A stretch of 64,000 nt of DNA from an uncultured Arenicella sp. (GTDB taxonomy: Bacteria; Pseudomonadota; Gammaproteobacteria; Arenicellales; Arenicellaceae): assembly GCA_947499305.1 (NCBI GenBank), contig CANMNN010000015.1, positions 1 through 64,000 of the forward strand, written 5' to 3'. The notes under the pieces are model-generated. The model did not search any database. It was not told the origin of the DNA and saw only the letters and a list, made by a program, of their open reading frames with translations. How positions within the stretch are numbered: the first letter of the stretch is position 1; each line of letters starts with the position of its first letter. The position numbers and the translations under genes were made by a program. Of the stretch, positions 56,389 through 64,000 are shown in pieces.

Positions 56389-57018
56389 ATGAGCAGCATG
56401 CGCATATTACAAAATCAAAACAGAACTGATTACAAGGTCAGATTGCCTATTGTTAGCATGGTATTGGGCGCGACCTGTGCTTTGATCTTTTGGATCTTCG
56501 GAGCCATACCGAGCACCCTCATTTTACACAGTGACGAAGGCCAAAGAGCTTGGCAGTGGCTAAGCAGTCACTGGGTACACATCAGTGAACAACACCTAAT
56601 ATGGAACCTGGCCGCATTTCTAATTCTAGGGAGTCTTATCGAACAAACTTCCCGTCGATTAGTATTAGGGGCTTTAGGCCTGGGCATTGTTGGGGTCAAC
56701 TTTTACCTAGCATTATTCTTCAGTTTGGATGCTTACGCAGGCTTGTCAGGAGTACTGAATTCCCTTTTAGTCATCGCGCTTTACTGCCTGTACCAGAGGC
56801 CCGATTACCGCGCAGCAGCGGTTATCACGCTACTACTGTCGATAGCAAAAATAATCGTCGAGATCCTAATTCAGGATTCTCTTTTCTCAAAACTACCCTG
56901 GCCCCCCGTGCCTCAAGCACATCTAGCCGGCATGATTGGTGGCCTATTACTGGTTTTGGCTTTAGAAATACGAAAACGACGCTTGCTTAATAGTCAGCTA
57001 GTCAACTTCGAGAGTTAG
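56389..57018 (+). CDS. rrtA: Rhombosortase (rhomboid-family intramembrane serine protease)
   Basis: A 209-residue inner-membrane protein with about six hydrophobic helices. Its catalytic pair is visible: YAGLSGVLN (Ser120 in a GxSG motif) and AHLAG (His178). The early HWVHISEQHLIWNLAAF segment (rhomboid WR/His-Asn-like region) is typical of rhombosortases, the rhomboid subfamily that processes GlyGly-CTERM proteins. It is directly behind a gene for such a protein and so probably cuts it. ATG 56389 is chosen (AAAGG 8 bases upstream); the TTG at 56383 is less likely. Confidence 0.92.
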   Translation: MSSMRILQNQNRTDYKVRLPIVSMVLGATCALIFWIFGAIPSTLILHSDEGQRAWQWLSSHWVHISEQHLIWNLAAFLILGSLIEQTSRRLVLGALGLGIVGVNFYLALFFSLDAYAGLSGVLNSLLVIALYCLYQRPDYRAAAVITLLLSIAKIIVEILIQDSLFSKLPWPPVPQAHLAGMIGGLLLVLALEIRKRRLLNSQLVNFES

Positions 57019-57719
57019 ATGCATTAAGGGATAAAGTATGGGTCGGATGAGTTTGATCCAAGGCAGCAAAACAATGACTGTCATTACAAACAAGTATGCA
57101 GTGTATCAATAGAACCCAACAATAGCGCTGAGTTAGTATTTTGATGAGAGTGTCCGGCTAAACATCATGAATGCGTAGGCCGGCAGGATCCAGAAAAAGC
57201 CAGAGCCTTGTCAATTAAATAATTAAAGAGCATTTACAAAGGACAGACACGGGGCTTCGGAAAGCGGTGAGCAAGATCAAAACGTAAATTGCCGCATTAA
57301 CTACAAAGCTAAGCGGGTCAAGGTATAAATACTAAAGCGCTAACAATAGCTTATCTCACGCATCAGTGTATATGCAAAGACAAACCGAATTGCTCGAGTA
57401 AGGATGAAAACTAGCAACTCACATTAGTATTATTTGAAAACCAAGTGCAGTTTTTGTCAAAGCACAAGTTTAAGGGGCCGCCAAATTTTGCGGAAAAAGT
57501 TTTACTGAATATTCAATTATCGAAATTTTACGAACCTATATTTCAAGCTTTCCAACACAGAATCAAATAACTCAGATGCAACACCAACTTCTTCTAAAAA
57601 ATAGGCTGACATTAAGTCAGCCTATAATTGTCATAGTTAAAGCATTCACCTACATATCAGCATTATCTAATAAAAGTAAGCTTCTCTATCACTCAAGACC
57701 ACTAAACAGTAAGGCACTA
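57019..57719. other. 700-bp gene-free stretch after rhombosortase
   Basis: Downstream end of two convergent genes. Apart from the terminator at 57596-57624 I see only a near-symmetrical CCGGC-type pair at 57155-57184. No protein-coding frame looks real. Confidence 0.5.
57596..57624 (-). terminator. Intrinsic terminator of the 57720-58307 gene
   Basis: TAGGCTGAC (57602-57610) pairs perfectly with GTCAGCCTA (57616-57624) around ATTAA. On the minus strand it is followed by TTTTTT. It lies about 95 bases past the stop of the secreted-protein gene. Confidence 0.85.
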
Positions 57720-58307
57720 TTACCAAGTAAACGTGATCGGGTTAGATGAAAATCGCTCGTCATCGCTCATAATAAAAAAGTGAACAGTATCGCCAGGTCT
57801 AGGGTCAGTCCAATCTCGGATCCAATTCGCTGGGAAGTCTGTTCTAACAACATTATGAAAACTGATAAACCCTTGCTGATTGAGTGTCCATTCAAAACGC
57901 CCACCTTCAAGTGTATTTTCTTTTTCTACCATTAGAACACCTGCAGCGTAAATCCTTAAAGGAGACTGGAATAGTTGCTGCTCGCCCCATTGTCTAATTT
58001 CATTCGGTGTAAAGATCACGCCACGACAACAAAAAACTTGCTCCTGACGAATAAATTCAATTTTTACAGTTGGGTCGATCCTGATTCTATTGGGAACAGA
58101 TTGATCCCAACCTTTATTGAAAATTAGTGGTTTTGTGAAGAATTCATCTAAAAATTCAGGGTTTTCAGGGATTTCGGGCTCGACTAGGATCGGGACAAAT
58201 ATATCGTCATCTAAAGGAACAAGAGCTACCTTATTTTGAGCACTTGCTGTAGAAGTGCAGCTCAAGAGTATCGCGAAGAAGGCGATCAGAATCTTAATGG
58301 AACGCAT
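57720..58307 (-). CDS. Secreted protein of unknown function
   Basis: I do not recognise this 195-residue protein. It has a signal peptide (IKILIAFFAILLSC, cut near SASAQN); the mature part is acidic with a proline-rich start (VEPEIPENPEF), a CC pair at FCCRG, a hydrophobic centre (IYAAGVLMVEKEN) and a Trp-rich end (WIRDWTDPRPGDTVHFF). The Ser-Cys near residue 16 could also be a weak lipobox. It is a single gene with its own strong terminator. Compact size and the final beta-type stretches suggest a small beta-rich domain, without more support. Confidence 0.7.
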   Translation of the reverse strand: MRSIKILIAFFAILLSCTSTASAQNKVALVPLDDDIFVPILVEPEIPENPEFLDEFFTKPLIFNKGWDQSVPNRIRIDPTVKIEFIRQEQVFCCRGVIFTPNEIRQWGEQQLFQSPLRIYAAGVLMVEKENTLEGGRFEWTLNQQGFISFHNVVRTDFPANWIRDWTDPRPGDTVHFFIMSDDERFSSNPITFTW

Positions 58308-58721
58308 ATTTTGACTTTAGGAAAAAGGGTTTATTTAATCTTAAATCGTACCTTCATTAGCAACTCAAAACAAGTTCTAGATCAAGCATTTACATTGCGT
58401 GGAAGTAATCTATTTGAAGCCTGTTAATTAAAATACCTCGATCGGCCCAAACGCCAAGTTGGACATTGCTCGAAAACTCAACAATCAAGTTAGAAGCCAG
58501 TTTACTAGTACCGAGATTCAGAACGGCCTTACAACACTTTTGTCTTCATTTTTTGCGACATAAAGGGAAATGGGTCAATTTCTATTTCATACAGACATTA
58601 GAGCCACCTTTTTAGGAATTTGTTCGTGATTTAAGCGTGCGGCCCAAGCGCAAAGTCTTTACACTAGATCATAATACGTAACAGCGATTACTGGATACTA
58701 TCGCTATTCACTCTATCCAAT
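58308..58721. other. Divergent control region between the unknown secreted gene and the Crp-type gene
   Basis: 414 bases with no convincing gene. It must hold both promoters. I found no clear Crp-type TGTGA-N6-TCACA palindrome. Confidence 0.45.
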
Positions 58722-59432
58722 ATGATCGATCCAGACAAAAATCAAGCCATTGAAATGGCCTTCAATAAAGGATGGTTTTCAGACCTTAATCTTGATGAAG
58801 TCACACGCTTAGTTGAAGCATCCACCATTGAGCGTTTTAAAATTGGCCAGCGCGTCTACAATGTCGGGCAACTACAAGACAAAGTCTATTGCGTGATAGA
58901 CGGCCTCATCAAGATTTCGATTGCAGGAAAGGAGCACGAAAAATTCCCGCTAACCATCTGGGAATCTGGCAACTGGTTTGGCGAAGGCGCTTTTCATGAA
59001 TCATCAGTTATGCCCTTAGAAGCAACTGCCATGTCTGAAGCCACCGTGCTCGCTGTACCTTTATCGGAAATTGAAAATACTCTTGATCACAGCGTTCTTT
59101 TCTATAAAAACATATTGCGAGATATGGTGCATCGCACTCAAATGCTTTACAAGCTCGTAGAAATGCTCCTATTCGACACCCTTAAAGCTCGCGTATCTGC
59201 GCGAATATTGCATTTAATCCAGCTTTTCGGCCAGCCAGTACATGATGGCATATTACTACCAATGGAGTTTAATCAGGCTGATTTCGCTCGTATGAGCGGG
59301 GGCTCACGTCAGCGGATTAATAAAATTTTTCGAAACTGGGCCGAGGAAGGCACTTTGACTAAACGCGATAAACTTTATGTATTACATAAACCTGCGGAGC
59401 TTCAAGCGGAGCTTAGCTTTAGCCAATTTTAA
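58722..59432 (+). CDS. Crp/Fnr-family transcriptional regulator
   Basis: A 236-residue regulator. N-terminal cyclic-nucleotide-binding-like beta-roll (about 20-135; FKIGQRVYNVGQLQDKVYCVIDG, WFGEGAF), dimer helix (about 135-170), and C-terminal HTH (FNQADFARMSGGSRQRINKIFRNWAEEG). The phosphate-binding RxS of true cAMP receptors is not clear, and the four N-terminal cysteines of FNR are absent, so the effector is unknown. It is the nearest regulator to the MFS transporter 255 bases downstream. Confidence 0.9.
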   Translation: MIDPDKNQAIEMAFNKGWFSDLNLDEVTRLVEASTIERFKIGQRVYNVGQLQDKVYCVIDGLIKISIAGKEHEKFPLTIWESGNWFGEGAFHESSVMPLEATAMSEATVLAVPLSEIENTLDHSVLFYKNILRDMVHRTQMLYKLVEMLLFDTLKARVSARILHLIQLFGQPVHDGILLPMEFNQADFARMSGGSRQRINKIFRNWAEEGTLTKRDKLYVLHKPAELQAELSFSQF

Positions 59433-59687
59433 TTTTTCACTAACCTAATCTCTAAAGAGTTCTAAGTTGCCTTTAATTTACATATCTTAAAACTTGTCAA
59501 TACGTCCCAACCATCACCGCGCTTGTAACCTAGCCCTATTCGGCAGTTGCTCAATATTTATAGCGAAATCACCTCGGTATAAAACAAACCTGATATTCTC
59601 AATCAAGAAATAATTAATTTTAGAAAAATAATAATCAGAAAATTCTAAGTGTCTGCGTAAGAGACCGAACAAAGGAGAGGAGACAGT

Positions 59688-61016
59688 ATGAGCCAACAAA
59701 GAATGGCCGAAACTAGTAACTACCGCACGTTTGTACTTTGGCTACTAACATTAGCCTATATCTTCAGCTTTATTGATCGCCAGATTATGGGCGCACTATC
59801 GCCAAGCATCAAAGCCGACCTAGGCTTTGAAGATTGGCAGCTCGGCCTCTTAAAAGGATTTGGCTTTGCCCTCCTCTATACAACCGTTGGCATTCCAATT
59901 GCCTGGTTAGCCGACCGCTACAGTAGAATCAAAATTGTCAGCGTCTCGGTTTTCTTTTGGAGCCTCTTCACAGCCTTTACCGGCATGGCAAATAGTTTCT
60001 TGACGATGCTTCTTGCCCGAACTGGTGTTGGTATAGGAGAAGCTGGTGGCTCGCCTCCTTCACACTCAATTATTTCAGACCTCTATCCTAAAGAGCAACG
60101 CGCCAGCGCTTTGGGCGTCTATTCTCTCGGAATTCCGATCGGCATAGCATTCTCATACATACTCGCTGGAATTCTGGTGGAAACGTTAGGGTGGCGCGGC
60201 ACCCTTATCTCTCTCGGCGTTGCTGGAATATTTTTGGCGATCATATTGGCACTTGTTGTAAAGGAGCCAAAGCGCGGTCAAATGGAAGGCGACAATATTG
60301 TTTTAAAACCCGTTGGGATCGGTGAATCGATCAAAACACTGGCAAAGATTCCGAGCTGGTGGGCTATGTGTATGGGGATTGCGTGGGTTAGCTTTGGCGG
60401 CTATGCGGTCGCTAATTGGGGAGTGGATTATGCAGTACGTTTTGCGCCTGAATTCACTCCGGGCTTGGGCAATGGCAAATTCAAATGGCTGATGCTGATG
60501 CTCGGCCTAATTCACCTTGTCGGTTATGGTGCGGGAACTTACTACGGTGCATTAATCACTGAAAAGTTAGCGAAAAAGAACATCAGCGCATACGGCTGGC
60601 TACCAGGAAGCGTACTGCTTTTGGGAGTACCCGCTTTGATCGGCGCATTTTGGGTAGACGACATAATTACGCACTTGTGCCTAGTGACCATATACTTAGT
60701 GTCTGCGGGTTTCTATCTCGGCCCAAGCTTTGCTGCGGCCCAAACACTTGCGCCGATTAATATGCGCGCGATGTCTACGGCCTTGTTCTTTTTAATTTTG
60801 AATCTAATTGCGCTTGGTGGGGGTCCGACCTATGTCGGATTAGTAAGCTCAGCACTCGCCGAACAATACGGTGAAGTGCACTCCTTGCGACTGGCGATTA
60901 CTTCACTGATCGTTCCTTACATAATATCAATTCTCTGCTTCTTTTGGGCCGCCAAAACGCTGCCAAAGGATTGGGCCGAAGCTGAATCACGCAACAAACA
61001 AATGGCCAAGGGATAG
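59688..61016 (+). CDS. Spinster-type MFS transporter
   Basis: A 442-residue inner-membrane protein with about 12 helices. Signatures of the bacterial Spinster-like MFS branch: YIFSFIDRQIMGALSPSIKADL, YTTVGIPIAWLADRYSRIKIV and RTGVGIGEAGGSPPSHSIISDLYP in two parts. AAAGGAGAGGAG gives a strong ribosome site before ATG 59688. Substrate unknown; relatives lie in aromatic or lipid-catabolic gene clusters. It is convergent with the Lrp gene, 16 bases apart. Confidence 0.92.
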   Translation: MSQQRMAETSNYRTFVLWLLTLAYIFSFIDRQIMGALSPSIKADLGFEDWQLGLLKGFGFALLYTTVGIPIAWLADRYSRIKIVSVSVFFWSLFTAFTGMANSFLTMLLARTGVGIGEAGGSPPSHSIISDLYPKEQRASALGVYSLGIPIGIAFSYILAGILVETLGWRGTLISLGVAGIFLAIILALVVKEPKRGQMEGDNIVLKPVGIGESIKTLAKIPSWWAMCMGIAWVSFGGYAVANWGVDYAVRFAPEFTPGLGNGKFKWLMLMLGLIHLVGYGAGTYYGALITEKLAKKNISAYGWLPGSVLLLGVPALIGAFWVDDIITHLCLVTIYLVSAGFYLGPSFAAAQTLAPINMRAMSTALFFLILNLIALGGGPTYVGLVSSALAEQYGEVHSLRLAITSLIVPYIISILCFFWAAKTLPKDWAEAESRNKQMAKG

Positions 61017-61032
61017 GGAATTTGCCAATAGG

Positions 61033-61506
61033 CTAAGCGATTGCAGTTGAAGCATCTATTAGATTTCGTTGCTTCAACTGCTCCATCGAAAAGGTCGAGG
61101 ATACATCTTTAAGCCCAGGGACTGAACCAATCAGTGTTTGGTAAACTGAATCATAGTGAGCTAAATCTCTGAGAGCTAACTTTAATAAGTAATCCACATC
61201 GCCTGTCATTCGGTGGCACTCAACTATCTCAGGGATTAAATCGATGCTGTGAGCAAATGAGCTAACCCATTCTTCGCTGTGTCGCTCTAAACGTAACGTG
61301 ACAAACGCCACAAGGTTTAGCCCCACCGCTTTTGGGCTCACTACCGCTACGCGTCGCTCAATAACACCTTGCTCTTCAAGTTTTTTAATTCTTCGCCAGC
61401 ATGGATTATTGCTCAAGCCTACCTGTTCAGCGATTTCCTGCACAGAAAGTGTGGCATCGAGCTGGAGCAAGCGAAGGATATGCCAATCCAAACGATCTAT
61501 CTTCAT
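61033..61506 (-). CDS. Lrp/AsnC-family transcriptional regulator
   Basis: A 157-residue regulator: N-terminal HTH (DWHILRLLQLDATLSVQEIA, NPCWRRIKKLEEQGVI) and a C-terminal RAM effector/oligomer domain (VECHRMTGDVDYLLKLALRD). This is the usual Lrp size. It follows the DUF6356 gene and SSS symporter on the same strand; Lrp proteins often control amino-acid transporters, so the SSS symporter is a likely target, though the genes are not overlapping. Confidence 0.94.
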   Translation of the reverse strand: MKIDRLDWHILRLLQLDATLSVQEIAEQVGLSNNPCWRRIKKLEEQGVIERRVAVVSPKAVGLNLVAFVTLRLERHSEEWVSSFAHSIDLIPEIVECHRMTGDVDYLLKLALRDLAHYDSVYQTLIGSVPGLKDVSSTFSMEQLKQRNLIDASTAIA

Positions 61507-61588
61507 AACTACGCCCCCTATTTAGTTATCTAATCTCTTATTTATACCTTTAATAACTTAAAATTCCAAAAGTTTAGATTTTAATAGA

Positions 61589-61801
61589 TTATTTTTTTCC
61601 TCTTCGGTTTATCGACTCATACAACTCAGCTACATTCTTACTTGCAGAATCAACAAAAATAAACGGCAGAAATGCATGCACTAAACAAGCCAGTGCTGTA
61701 ACAAACAAGCTCCAAGAAAAGCACGATGCCTTGAGTAAATGCTGACAGTAGGATTCATTGATTGAATTAGGGTGCTCGGTAAAAAACGATACTAATTTCA
61801 T
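61589..61801 (-). CDS. DUF6356 family small membrane protein
   Basis: A short protein with FFTEHPNSINESYCQH (HPxSxxESYxxH), one hydrophobic helix and VHAFLPFIFVDSASKNV: all features of DUF6356. Function unknown. The start at 61801 gives the typical size of 70 residues; the frame is open to ATG 61870, but the extra 23 residues are not in the family. Neither start has a clear Shine-Dalgarno. It lies between the SSS symporter and Lrp genes on the same strand. Confidence 0.72.
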   Translation of the reverse strand: MKLVSFFTEHPNSINESYCQHLLKASCFSWSLFVTALACLVHAFLPFIFVDSASKNVAELYESINRRGKK

Positions 61802-61975
61802 AGACATTGCCAAAGGTAAAAACAGAGTTCCAAGGGGCACCAGTTTAGCCCCTTCTTCTATTGAGAGCATCCCAAACCAAACTGCGAATTCCCGAAAAAT
61901 TAGATAAAAATTGCATTAAAGACGCCTAGATTAGAACCATGAACCACTAAAACAAGCCTGCCGTACTTTATCGAT

Positions 61976-63394
61976 CTACGCGGAAGATTCAGTCTTTTTG
62001 CGATTTGATAGCAACACCAAAGTCCCGGCAACGAACGGTAGCAAGCGCTCAACAACATCACCGGGTGCATTTTCGGCTAAAGACAATAGAATCGTTAAAC
62101 CGAAGCCGACAGCTATCGCGATAACAAGGCCAATTGAAGACACTTCGATCCGCGCTAAACGAAAAAACAGCGCCGGCCCAAAGGCTGCACCAAGTGCCAT
62201 CCATGCAAACAGAACTCGACTAAAAATAGCCTGAGGCAAATAAAGCGCGACAACGACTGACGCTAACACCAATAGGACGATACTCAAGCGAGAAACCAAC
62301 AGCAGACGCTCCGGCTTATCTCGACCAAGTCCAAGATCATTCGCTATAGCGGCGGCGGCTGAAAGCAATTGACTATCAGCCGTTGACATAATCGCTGATA
62401 ACACAGCTGCCAAAAATATTGCGCTTACCACGGTTGGAAACAATCCATCGAGCATCACAAAGAATATTTGCTCTGGGTTTGACAGACCCGCATGTAAGAC
62501 ATGGCCGCTGAGGCCCACAAACCACATACCTAGAAATACAATCAAGTACCATACAACTGTTATCGTGCGAGCTCTGCGCATAGCGTTAGCATCTCGAAGT
62601 GCCATAATTCTTGCCATTAAATGCGGTTGACCATAGGTGCCAAAACCTATAGACAAGCCGCCAACAATAATGCCAAGTGCAAACAGTAGGCCATTGCTCG
62701 CCGTTAAACTCAAGTGAGAAGCATCGCCATGCTCGGCCAAGCCCTCAAGCAGGCCACTAAATCCACCTACCCCAATGTAGGCAGCAATCGGCATAAAGAT
62801 CGCGGCGATGGCCATTAGAGACCCTTGAACTGCATCGGTTACGCTTACCGCCCAAAATCCTCCAAGCAAGGTATAGATCATTATGATGAAAGCACCAAGA
62901 GTAATACTGCTTGTCATAGATAAATCAAATGTAGAGGCAAACGTATTACCAGCACCCTGGAATTGAGCGGCAACATAAAGTGTAAATGAGGCAACTATGA
63001 TAAAAGTGGACAAATAGATAATAGCCTTTCGCGCACCTCCTTTAGATTGATGCGCTATGACTTCTGTCAAAGTAATATAATCATGGTCGCGACTGAAACG
63101 CATCAACCGCGGTGCGAGCCAGAACCAGACAACAAACATAGATGTGATCGAGCCAAGCGCTACCCAAATGGTTGAAATACCGAACTGATAAGCAATACCG
63201 GTTAAGCCCAATAACACCCACGCGGATGCGGCACTCGATGAATAGCTCAAAGCGGCAACAACCGGGCCTAAACCTCGCCCCCCTAAAAAGAAATCATCGC
63301 TACTTTTTGTTCTTTTCGACGCCCACCAACCGATACTAATAAGCACCAGCTTGTAGAGAATCAGTGTCGCTAAAACAATTTCAGTTTTTTGCAT
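61976..63394 (-). CDS. Sodium:solute symporter (SSS family, proline-symporter-like)
   Basis: A 472-residue inner-membrane protein with about 12-13 helices. SSDDFFLGGRGLGPVVAALSY and SAASAWVLLGLTG in the first helices and GFGTYGQPHLMARIMALRD are SSS/PutP-like. It imports a small solute, probably an amino acid such as proline, with sodium. The family is firm, the substrate is not. No putA is in the window. GGA precedes ATG 63394. Confidence 0.9.
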   Translation of the reverse strand: MQKTEIVLATLILYKLVLISIGWWASKRTKSSDDFFLGGRGLGPVVAALSYSSSAASAWVLLGLTGIAYQFGISTIWVALGSITSMFVVWFWLAPRLMRFSRDHDYITLTEVIAHQSKGGARKAIIYLSTFIIVASFTLYVAAQFQGAGNTFASTFDLSMTSSITLGAFIIMIYTLLGGFWAVSVTDAVQGSLMAIAAIFMPIAAYIGVGGFSGLLEGLAEHGDASHLSLTASNGLLFALGIIVGGLSIGFGTYGQPHLMARIMALRDANAMRRARTITVVWYLIVFLGMWFVGLSGHVLHAGLSNPEQIFFVMLDGLFPTVVSAIFLAAVLSAIMSTADSQLLSAAAAIANDLGLGRDKPERLLLVSRLSIVLLVLASVVVALYLPQAIFSRVLFAWMALGAAFGPALFFRLARIEVSSIGLVIAIAVGFGLTILLSLAENAPGDVVERLLPFVAGTLVLLSNRKKTESSA

Positions 63395-63540
63395 CGCGCA
63401 TCCAAAGTGAAAATTAGTCCTGACCCCTATGATAAGCCTGTGATCTCATGCTTAACAACGTAAAAGAACAATGATCCAGTTTCCGTATAGAAACCTCCGC
63501 ATTCAAACCCACTTTAGGACCAAATTGCTCTGCTAATCGA

Positions 63541-64000
63541 CTACATCACGCCCGCACTAATCAATACCCAGATAGCAATCGCGGTTTTTAATTGCACTGG
63601 TGATAGTAGATTCGCTATCGGTCTAGCGAGCGTACCACCCACCGCAGCAGCCGGCCCAGCGAATACCAGGATATTAAAGTCAATCAACTGATCAACCCAT
63701 AGGTATTTTTGAACTCCAAACCAAACCGCCACAGCACTGATTGTAACCGCCACTCCAACAGCCATTCTTACGGGGAAGCGCAGCAGTATCAAAGCGATCG
63801 CGATTAATTCGCCGACACCAACAGACAACCAAGCCGTGATTATGCCGCCTATTATCGCGGTGACTATCAGAAGAGTTTTGAGTGCCAAACTATCTAGAAC
63901 TCGGCTTACATCACCCGCTTCTAGATCTGGCGCTCTTACTTTAGCGAGGCGATAGGTGGTAAATAGAATCGCGATCCCGAAAAACGCCGAGAAGCCTTTG
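63541..64000 (-). CDS. TauE/SafE-family membrane permease, C-terminal part (start beyond right edge)
   Basis: The frame is open from the stop at 63541 to the right edge, so the N-terminus is outside the window. At least 153 residues with about four helices are present: FFGIAILFTTYRLAKVR then WLSVGVGELIAIALIL and FAGPAAAVGGTLARPIANLL. The repeated G-x-G-E and G-G-xxARP-type pattern is that of TauE/SafE (sulfite exporter-like) proteins. Solute unknown; the family exports sulfur or organic anions. A TTG at 63888 is not the start. Confidence 0.85.
   Translation of the reverse strand, partial: KGFSAFFGIAILFTTYRLAKVRAPDLEAGDVSRVLDSLALKTLLIVTAIIGGIITAWLSVGVGELIAIALILLRFPVRMAVGVAVTISAVAVWFGVQKYLWVDQLIDFNILVFAGPAAAVGGTLARPIANLLSPVQLKTAIAIWVLISAGVM

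Noticed and set aside
58722-59432. Calling the Crp-type gene fnr
   Set aside because: The N-terminal cysteine cluster that binds the iron-sulfur cluster in FNR is absent.
1-64000. tRNA, rRNA, insertion sequence, prophage, toxin-antitoxin or defence island
   Set aside because: I read through the intergenic stretches and gene products and found no cloverleaf, transposase, integrase, phage or defence-type gene that I could support.

Overview
The window looks like chromosome of a free-living, probably marine gammaproteobacterium of moderate GC (mid-40s percent by eye). Reasons: gammaproteobacterial-type fba and asnS; a LiuR-controlled leucine/isovalerate operon; a Caulobacter/Xanthomonas-type TonB-dependent receptor next to flavin-dependent halogenases; a GlyGly-CTERM/rhombosortase pair; many lipoproteins and secreted proteins. 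I cannot name the genus. I see no rRNA or tRNA gene, CRISPR array, insertion sequence, prophage or plasmid function.

Layout. 1-8546 (minus): 5' part of a giant secreted protein of SdrD_B/CnaB-like domains, running off the left edge. 9287-10357: class II fructose-bisphosphate aldolase. 10635-20570: sugar locus with a GH3 beta-glucosidase lipoprotein (minus) divergent from a GPH symporter, a GH94 phosphorylase, a gluconokinase, a CBM9-like protein and a membrane-anchored AraC regulator. The phosphorylase and gluconokinase side by side point to cellobionic acid, the oxidised product of cellulose attack. 20638-22035: asnS. 22132-32920: three halogenase-family genes (the middle one degenerate), a TonB-dependent receptor and a GH97 glucosidase, with several inverted repeats in the receptor's upstream region. 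33008-38531: small secreted or lipoprotein genes, including an SRPBCC gene broken by an in-frame stop, and an alkaline phosphatase. 38925-45987: complete liuR-liuABCDE operon with an operator in front. 46879-53636 (minus): two-gene unit with a multidomain regulator followed by a 1423-residue cytochrome P450 / DyP-type peroxidase fusion containing two membrane segments. 54200-57018: VIT/VWA protein with a GlyGly-CTERM tail followed by its likely processing enzyme, a rhombosortase. 57720-64000: unknown secreted protein, Crp-type regulator, Spinster-type MFS transporter, Lrp regulator, DUF6356 protein, SSS-family symporter and the start of a TauE/SafE permease.

Most unusual points: the P450-DyP fusion with its coupled regulator; the dedicated rhombosortase/substrate pair; the nested domain insertions and three-domain super-repeat in the giant protein; the halogenase trio with 18-bp in-frame repeats in two members; and the cellobionate-type phosphorylase/gluconokinase locus.
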